Shown here: positions 6,164 through 9,683 of the stretch, piece by piece
How the letters are laid out: each line of letters opens with the position of its first letter
Numbering within the stretch: position 1 is the first letter of the stretch
From: Sphaerochaetaceae bacterium
Lineage (GTDB): Bacteria; Spirochaetota; Spirochaetia; Sphaerochaetales; Sphaerochaetaceae
Reading direction: 5' to 3'
Assembly: GCA_023231265.1 (NCBI GenBank)
Contig: JALNVT010000081.1
Span: 1 to 9,683 of the forward strand
DNA length: 9,683 nucleotides
Translations under genes and position numbers: made by a program
Notes under the pieces: generated by a model
What the model was told of the DNA's origin: nothing
The model's database searches: none
What the model saw: only the letters and a program-made list of their open reading frames with translations

Positions 6164-7138
6164 ATGACAATAAAAAAAACAAAAATAGCTATAATTGGAT
6201 GTGGACTCGTTGGATCTTCAACCGCCTTCAGCATCTTAACTCAAGGACTCTGTGATGAGTTGGTGATGGTGGATATCAACAACGAAAAATCATATGGTGA
6301 ATCCATGGATTTAAGTGATGGTATTGAATATCTGAATCTCAATGTGAAAGTTAAGAACGGAAGTTATGAAGACTGCAGTGATGCCAATATTGTTGTAATA
6401 ACAGCTGGACCACCACCAAAAGCAAATCAAACACGTCTTGATATGATGGGAATAACTCAAAAAATTACCAAATCTATTGTTGATCCTATTATGGCATCAG
6501 GATTTGATGGTATCTTCCTTGTTGTTTCAAATCCAGTAGATGTAATAGCTTATTATGTTTGGAAACTTTCAGGACTTCCTAGCAATCAAGTAATTGGTAC
6601 TGGTACTGCTCTTGATTCTGCTCGTCTTAAGAGTGTGATTGGTTCTGCTGTGGGTACTGACCCTCGTTCTGTTCACGCTTTCTCTATGGGAGAGCATGGT
6701 GATAGTCAGATGGTTCCATGGTCAACTGTAACAGTTGGTGGTAAGAATCTTCTTGATGTTGAAAGTGACAATCCTCAGCTTGTTTCTCAGTTGAAGAAAG
6801 ATTATCTCTCAGAATTCACCGCCAAAAGAGGCTTTGAAATTCTAAGACGTAAGGGAACAACATGCTATGGTATTGCATCAACAGTATCTGCAATAGTGAA
6901 AGCTATTTTGAATGATGAGCACAAGGTGATTCCTGTTTCAACTTATCTGAATGGTGAGTTTGGTGAGAGTGATGTATTTGCTGGAGTTCCAGCGATTCTG
7001 AACAATTCTGGAGTTGCAGACCTTTTGACAATTCATCTCACAGATGATGAAAAGCAGCGATTCTCAAAATCAGTTGGAGTTATAAAGGAATACACACAGG
7101 CCATAATGAAAATTGATAGAGAGAGCAATCAAGAATAG
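6164..7138 (+). CDS. L-lactate/malate-type 2-hydroxyacid dehydrogenase, substrate uncertain
   Basis: A 324-residue NAD-dependent enzyme of the LDH/MDH family that interconverts a 2-oxoacid and an L-2-hydroxyacid. The Rossmann motif 'IIGCGLVGSS' (10-19) and Asp37 ('VMVDI') point to NAD. Catalytic residues are Asp151 ('LDSARLK'), Arg154, His178 ('GEHGDSQ') and Arg91 on the mobile loop. 'VSNPVDVIAYYVWKLSGLP' and 'GTGTALDSAR' follow the LDH pattern. However, the loop reads 'AGPPPKANQTRLD', so the specificity position (Gln102 in LDH, Arg in MDH) is Pro85, and the usual Glu107 is Gln89. Neither classical lactate nor malate specificity can therefore be assumed. AAGGAG lies 12 bases upstream, a little far. 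The gene stands alone, followed by a strong terminator. Most annotation would call it L-lactate dehydrogenase; a branched or bulky 2-hydroxyacid substrate is the alternative. Confidence 0.85.
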   Translation: MTIKKTKIAIIGCGLVGSSTAFSILTQGLCDELVMVDINNEKSYGESMDLSDGIEYLNLNVKVKNGSYEDCSDANIVVITAGPPPKANQTRLDMMGITQKITKSIVDPIMASGFDGIFLVVSNPVDVIAYYVWKLSGLPSNQVIGTGTALDSARLKSVIGSAVGTDPRSVHAFSMGEHGDSQMVPWSTVTVGGKNLLDVESDNPQLVSQLKKDYLSEFTAKRGFEILRRKGTTCYGIASTVSAIVKAILNDEHKVIPVSTYLNGEFGESDVFAGVPAILNNSGVADLLTIHLTDDEKQRFSKSVGVIKEYTQAIMKIDRESNQE

Positions 7139-7168
7139 ATCTGTACTTGATTGAATGAATATATTATT

Positions 7169-7207
7169 AAAATGGAGATATAACTTTTGCTATGTCTCCA
7201 TTTTTTT
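7169..7207 (+). terminator. Terminator shared by the dehydrogenase and the convergent ferredoxin
   Basis: AAAATGGAGA (7169-7178) pairs perfectly with TCTCCATTTT (7195-7204), extended by TATA/TATG pairs, and is followed by seven T (7201-7207). The minus-strand side continues TTTTAATAAT, so it can also end the ferredoxin transcript. Confidence 0.85.
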
Positions 7208-7227
7208 GAACTCTCTAGAAACAACAA

Positions 7228-7491
7228 TTACTTCTTTTTGTGCTTTGAGAACAACTCAGATTTTGGTACCAACTTAATTGCTCTGTATGAACAGTATCTA
7301 ACACATTTACCACATTTAACACATTTATTTAGATCAACTCTTGGAGCCTTCTTACCGCGCTGAGATAGAGCGTTTGCAGGACATACCTGCACAGCAGGGC
7401 AGGCGTGTGATTGAGGACACGCTGATGAGTTTATGCTGAGTAGATACTGTGATTTATCTATGGGCTCTTTCTTTTTGAATATATTGAACAT
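7228..7491 (-). CDS. Small 4Fe-4S ferredoxin-like protein
   Basis: An 87-residue cytoplasmic iron-sulfur protein, probably an electron carrier or small electron-transfer subunit. The C-terminal half has a classic [4Fe-4S] motif, C-x2-C-x2-C-x3-C at Cys57, 60, 63 and 67 ('KCVKCGKCVRYC'). The N-terminal half has an irregular triplet, 'CPQSHACPAVQVCPANAL', Cys25-x5-Cys31-x5-Cys37, which could bind a second cluster with one cysteine fewer than usual. I recall similar small proteins with 'CPxxHxCPAVxVCP' from anaerobes. I chose the ATG at 7491 because AAAGGGA precedes it by about 6 bases. The ATG at 7521 lacks a ribosome binding site and overlaps a TATAAT. It converges on the dehydrogenase and has its own promoter with a palindrome. 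The redox partner is unknown. Confidence 0.85.
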   Translation of the reverse strand: MFNIFKKKEPIDKSQYLLSINSSACPQSHACPAVQVCPANALSQRGKKAPRVDLNKCVKCGKCVRYCSYRAIKLVPKSELFSKHKKK

Positions 7492-7519
7492 TGATTTCCC
7501 TTTAAATTTAATTGGTATC

Positions 7520-7561
7520 ATTATAGATTCTAATATTGATTAAATATGTAACAAAGTTACA
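7520..7561 (-). promoter_or_regulatory. Ferredoxin promoter with a perfect palindromic operator candidate
   Basis: On the minus strand TTGTTA (7554-7549) and TAGAAT (7532-7527) form a promoter with a 16-bp spacer; a perfect TATAAT also lies at 7525-7520. The -35 is embedded in the 15-base palindrome TGTAACAAAGTTACA (7547-7561). A dimeric regulator bound there would block polymerase. I do not recognise the palindrome as a Rex, FNR or CRP box. Confidence 0.45.
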
Positions 7562-7586
7562 GGATATTTTTAGGAGGATATTTTTA
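7561..7586. repeat. Two-copy 14-base tandem repeat AGGATATTTTTA
   Basis: AGGATATTTTTA occurs at 7561-7572 and again at 7575-7586, period 14, next to the ferredoxin operator palindrome. It may be part of the same regulatory site or simple replication slippage. Confidence 0.5.
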
Positions 7587-7796
7587 ATTTATTCATATAA
7601 AGATAATATTTAATAAGTATTATTTAAAAATTATATATTTTTATGATAAAAATTGGATACAATTCCAAATTTATACTCATATTATTACAGATTTTAAGTG
7701 CTGTTAAATTGATAAAAATAGGTCATGCTTTTTTTGTCATTGATGCTTAATTAATTGGTTTATTTAGATATTTGCCTCTTATTAGATAATAAAATA
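7587..7796. other. Very AT-rich intergenic stretch, nothing identified
   Basis: No supported ORF, RNA gene or strong hairpin is visible. A short dyad TTGGA-N6-TCCAA (7653-7668) and an ATAATA/TATTAT repeat near 7603-7623 are within chance expectation for this composition. Confidence 0.6.
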
Positions 7797-7824
7797 TTGA
7801 CTTTTAATTGACATATGTTATTAT
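7797..7824 (+). promoter_or_regulatory. osmC promoter
   Basis: TTGACT (7797-7802), a 16-bp spacer and TATTAT (7819-7824) preceded by TG-N (7816-7818) form a good extended -10 promoter. A perfect TTGACA at 7808-7813 has no partner -10 at normal spacing. The resulting leader is about 70 bases. Confidence 0.55.
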
Positions 7825-7900
7825 TGCAGTAGGTTGTTAACCGATATACAGTCTTAATAAATTGTATGGAATTAATAAAATAAGCAAAAGAGGAAAAAAA

Positions 7901-8344
7901 ATGTTACAGACAGTAAAAGCTACAGCTAAAAAAGTACCAGGTGGTTTGACAGTAGAGAATGAAGCTAGAGGTTTCAAGTTGATCATGGATGAACCAGTTG
8001 AGATGGGTGGAACCAACAAAGGAATGAATCCTATTGAAGCTCTTCTATGTGCATTGGGTTCTTGCCAGGTTATCGTTGCTTCTGCATTTGCAAAAGCTAA
8101 AAATTTCAAATTTGAAGAATGTTTTGTAGAAGTTGAAGGTGATTTTGATCCTGAAGGTTTCATGGGCAATCCTGATATCAGAAATGGTTTCCAAGATATC
8201 CGTTTCAAAGTACATTTTAAAACTGATGAAGCACAAGATAAATGTGAAGAATTTGCAGAGTTCATGGCTCAGCAGTGTCCTGTAGAGGATAACCTTGTTA
8301 ATGGTGTTAAAGTAACAAGAACTTCTGTAGTTATTGATAAATAA
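7901..8344 (+). CDS. OsmC-family peroxiredoxin-like protein
   Basis: A 147-residue OsmC/Ohr-fold protein, typical length, that likely reduces organic hydroperoxides through a pair of cysteines. 'GGTNKGMNPIEALLCALGSC' spans 36-55, with the peroxidatic cysteine Cys55 in the family 'ALGSC' motif. The resolving cysteine is Cys126 in 'CPVEDNL' (126-132). Cys50, Cys74 and Cys115 are extra. I chose the ATG at 7901, which has AGAGGA about 7 bases upstream; an in-frame ATG at 7862 would add 13 residues with no ribosome binding site. It sits upstream of dihydrolipoamide dehydrogenase, the enzyme that recharges Ohr-type proteins via lipoyl groups. Its own promoter and terminator suggest separate transcription. 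Exact subfamily (OsmC, Ohr or YhfA-like) is not settled by eye. Confidence 0.9.
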   Translation: MLQTVKATAKKVPGGLTVENEARGFKLIMDEPVEMGGTNKGMNPIEALLCALGSCQVIVASAFAKAKNFKFEECFVEVEGDFDPEGFMGNPDIRNGFQDIRFKVHFKTDEAQDKCEEFAEFMAQQCPVEDNLVNGVKVTRTSVVIDK

Positions 8345-8353
8345 TAAAAATAC

Positions 8354-8423
8354 AAATATTGCCTGTCTGAATTCTGCCTCTTTGTTGAAAAAGGCATTTG
8401 ATGCAGTTGCAGATGCAATATTG
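8354..8423 (+). other. Structured segment downstream of osmC
   Basis: AATATTGC (near 8355-8362) can pair with GCAATATT (near 8415-8422), enclosing a hairpin TGCCTCTTT/AAAAAGGCA (8375-8396) and the hexamer series GATGCAGTTGCAGATGCA (8400-8417). It is richer in G+C than nearby intergenic DNA. It lies between the osmC stop and its terminator, so it would be a folded 3' untranslated region. No known RNA family is recognised. Confidence 0.35.
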
Positions 8424-8440
8424 ATATTGAAAGTAATTAT

Positions 8441-8475
8441 AATAAAGTATCATCGTGCAGATGATACTTTTATTA
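8441..8475 (+). terminator. osmC terminator
   Basis: AAAGTATCATC (8444-8454) pairs perfectly with GATGATACTTT (8460-8470) around a 5-base loop, followed by TTTTATTA. It is nearly symmetric and could act on both strands. Confidence 0.75.
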
Positions 8476-8520
8476 TGAGCCAAGTTTAAAATTTTTTAAA
8501 CTTTTAGATTGCATGATTGA

Positions 8521-8667
8521 GACACTCATCTTTATAAGAATCTGGTGTGTTTTTTTGATGCCGCTGAAATCAGTTTGATGGATAGGATTGAGCCTTTGGG
8601 GTCTCTGATGCATGAAATGATTTCAAACTTTTATACAAATAGAGGTAAATATAATGAAGAATTATGA
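8521..8667 (+). pseudogene. Possible protein-coding tail overlapping the lpd start
   Basis: A plus-strand frame is open from 8521 (after a TGA at 8518-8520) to a TGA at 8665-8667, overlapping the first 14 bases of lpd. It encodes 48 residues that look protein-like, including 'LMDRIEPLGSLMHEMISNF' and 'NRGKYNEEL'. Part of it (8557-8610) has clearly higher G+C than other intergenic DNA here. There is no good start with a ribosome binding site; the only internal ATG (8578) lacks one. It may be the end of a decayed or frameshifted upstream gene, a small gene with an unusual start, or a structured lpd leader. The family is not recognised. Confidence 0.25.
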
Positions 8668-9683
8668 ATTCTTATTCATTGGAGCTGGTCCTGGTGGTTA
8701 TGTTGCTGCAATTCGTGCTGCTCAACTTGGAGCAAGTGTCTGTGTTGTTGAGAATAGAGAAGCTGGTGGTACTTGTTTGAATAGAGGTTGTATTCCGACT
8801 AAGGCACTTTATCGTTCTGCTGAAGTATTGAGAGAGAGTCGTGAGCTTGAAAGTTATGGTCTTGATGGAGGTGCTGCAAAAGCGAACATGAAGGCGATTC
8901 AAAAGAGGAAGAGCGGTATTGTATCTCAACTTAGAGATGGTGTTAGATCTCTCTTGCGTGCAAATAACATAGATTATCTTGAAGGCACAGGTTCTTTTGT
9001 AGATCAAAAAACAGTTCTTGTCATTCTGAAGGAAGGAGGAAGAGAGAAGGTCACTGCCAAGAGCATAGTCATTGCAACAGGCTCCTCTCCAAAAAGATTG
9101 TCCATTCCCGGAAATGATCTTCCAGGTGTCATGACAACTGATGAGCTTCTTGAAATCGACCACATTCCAAAAAGACTTGGTGTTATAGGTGCTGGTACTG
9201 TAGGTACTGAATTTGCCAATATATTCAATTCATTTGGCTCTGATGTTTATGTAGTTGTAAAATACGATAGAGTCATGCGCAAACTGGACCTTGAGACTGT
9301 CTATGAATTTATGAAATCATTCAGGAAGCAGGGAATAAACATGGTTGAGGGAGTTCTGCCTCAACGTCTTGAAAAAACAGAAAATGGTATTGTTATAGTA
9401 TCTAAAGATCTCAAAACAGAGAAAGAAGTGCGAACTGAAGTTGATGAAGTTCTGCTTTCAGCTGGAAGAAGAGCCAATACTGATAATTTGAATATAAAAG
9501 CATCTGGTGTTAAAACTGATAGATGTGGTTTTGTTTTGGTTGATAGCAATTATAAAACAAACATTGATGGCATCTATGCAATTGGTGATGTAATTGGAAA
9601 GCAGATGCTAGCTCATGTTGCAAGTGCTCATGGTGAGAAATTGGTTGAATCAATTATAAATCATACAGATGCAAAACCAATGA
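8654..9683 (+). CDS. lpdA: Dihydrolipoamide dehydrogenase (E3), 3' end beyond the window
   Basis: The first 343 residues of a flavoprotein that is usually about 450-470 long; the frame is open at the right edge. It oxidises dihydrolipoyl groups on 2-oxoacid dehydrogenase E2 or glycine cleavage H protein and passes electrons to NAD. 'FIGAGPGGYVAAIRAAQLGA' (8-27) binds FAD. 'GGTCLNRGCIPTKAL' (38-52) holds the redox disulfide Cys41-Cys46 with the C-x4-C spacing of this family. 'IATGSSP' (140-146) and 'GVIGAGTVGTEFA' (176-188) form the NAD domain, and 'GIYAIGDV' (306-313) the second FAD contact. AGAGGT lies 7 bases before the ATG. Lpd and mercuric or glutathione reductases share these motifs, but 'CLNRGCIPTK' favours Lpd. 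The C-terminal His-Glu motif cannot be checked. Confidence 0.9.
   Translation, partial: MKNYEFLFIGAGPGGYVAAIRAAQLGASVCVVENREAGGTCLNRGCIPTKALYRSAEVLRESRELESYGLDGGAAKANMKAIQKRKSGIVSQLRDGVRSLLRANNIDYLEGTGSFVDQKTVLVILKEGGREKVTAKSIVIATGSSPKRLSIPGNDLPGVMTTDELLEIDHIPKRLGVIGAGTVGTEFANIFNSFGSDVYVVVKYDRVMRKLDLETVYEFMKSFRKQGINMVEGVLPQRLEKTENGIVIVSKDLKTEKEVRTEVDEVLLSAGRRANTDNLNIKASGVKTDRCGFVLVDSNYKTNIDGIYAIGDVIGKQMLAHVASAHGEKLVESIINHTDAKPM

Noticed and set aside
7834..7842. TTGTTAACC as a Rex box upstream of osmC
   Set aside because: Only one half-site is present; the second half of the Rex consensus is missing.
7837..8265. Minus-strand frame of 142 codons opposite osmC
   Set aside because: Serine/proline-rich antisense shadow of a clear OsmC gene.
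8672..9549. Minus-strand frames opposite lpd
   Set aside because: Antisense to an intact Lpd reading frame with all FAD and disulfide motifs.
1..9683. CRISPR array, insertion sequence, phage, toxin-antitoxin or other new multi-gene defence system
   Set aside because: No spaced repeats, transposase, integrase, terminal repeats or defence-protein motifs were seen on either strand.

Overview
The window looks like an AT-rich (by eye mid-30s % GC) stretch of an anaerobic bacterial chromosome. The best lineage clue is the exported rhodanese at 557-997. Its signal peptide ends '...SIFASGQKE', a pattern I associate with exported proteins of Spirochaetota such as Sphaerochaeta and Treponema relatives. 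A low-GC member of that phylum is my best guess, not a proof. The gene content (NAD-dependent lactate/malate-type dehydrogenase, small ferredoxin, OsmC, MsrB, dihydrolipoamide dehydrogenase) suits a fermentative anaerobe that meets occasional oxidative stress.

Layout. Positions 1-295 hold two head-to-head gene tails that both lack their 5' ends, closed by a strong terminator. At 407-503 there is a possible promoter and a 22-codon ORF. Next come an exported single-domain rhodanese (557-997), a terminator, and a zinc-less MsrB (1132-1584). Convergent with MsrB is a MerR-family regulator (1598-2365, minus) with a dyad centred in its own promoter spacer. Then follows a two-gene minus-strand operon: adenine deaminase (3942-5696) and a COG0402 amidohydrolase (2572-3942), joined by a TAATG stop/start overlap and ended by a terminator. 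An AT-rich 467-bp divergent region separates this operon from a lactate/malate-dehydrogenase-family enzyme (6164-7138, plus). A small ferredoxin lies convergent on the minus strand (7228-7491). After an AT-rich intergenic stretch come OsmC (7901-8344, plus) and the start of dihydrolipoamide dehydrogenase (8654 to the right edge).

How the genes fit together. Adenine deaminase makes hypoxanthine and ammonia from adenine, and the coupled amidohydrolase probably deaminates another purine or related heterocycle, so this pair looks like purine salvage or nitrogen scavenging. The flanking genes share a thiol/redox theme: rhodanese sulfur transfer, methionine sulfoxide repair, OsmC peroxide reduction, and Lpd, which is known to feed electrons through lipoyl groups to Ohr-type OsmC proteins. 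The dehydrogenase supports fermentative NADH reoxidation.

I found no CRISPR array, transposase, phage module, toxin-antitoxin pair or rRNA/tRNA gene. I do not see a convincing new multi-gene system. The points most worth a second look are small-scale: candidate operators next to several promoters, a dehydrogenase with proline where the substrate-specificity residue should be, a terminator inside the likely msrB leader, and decayed gene tails at 1-295 and 8521-8667.
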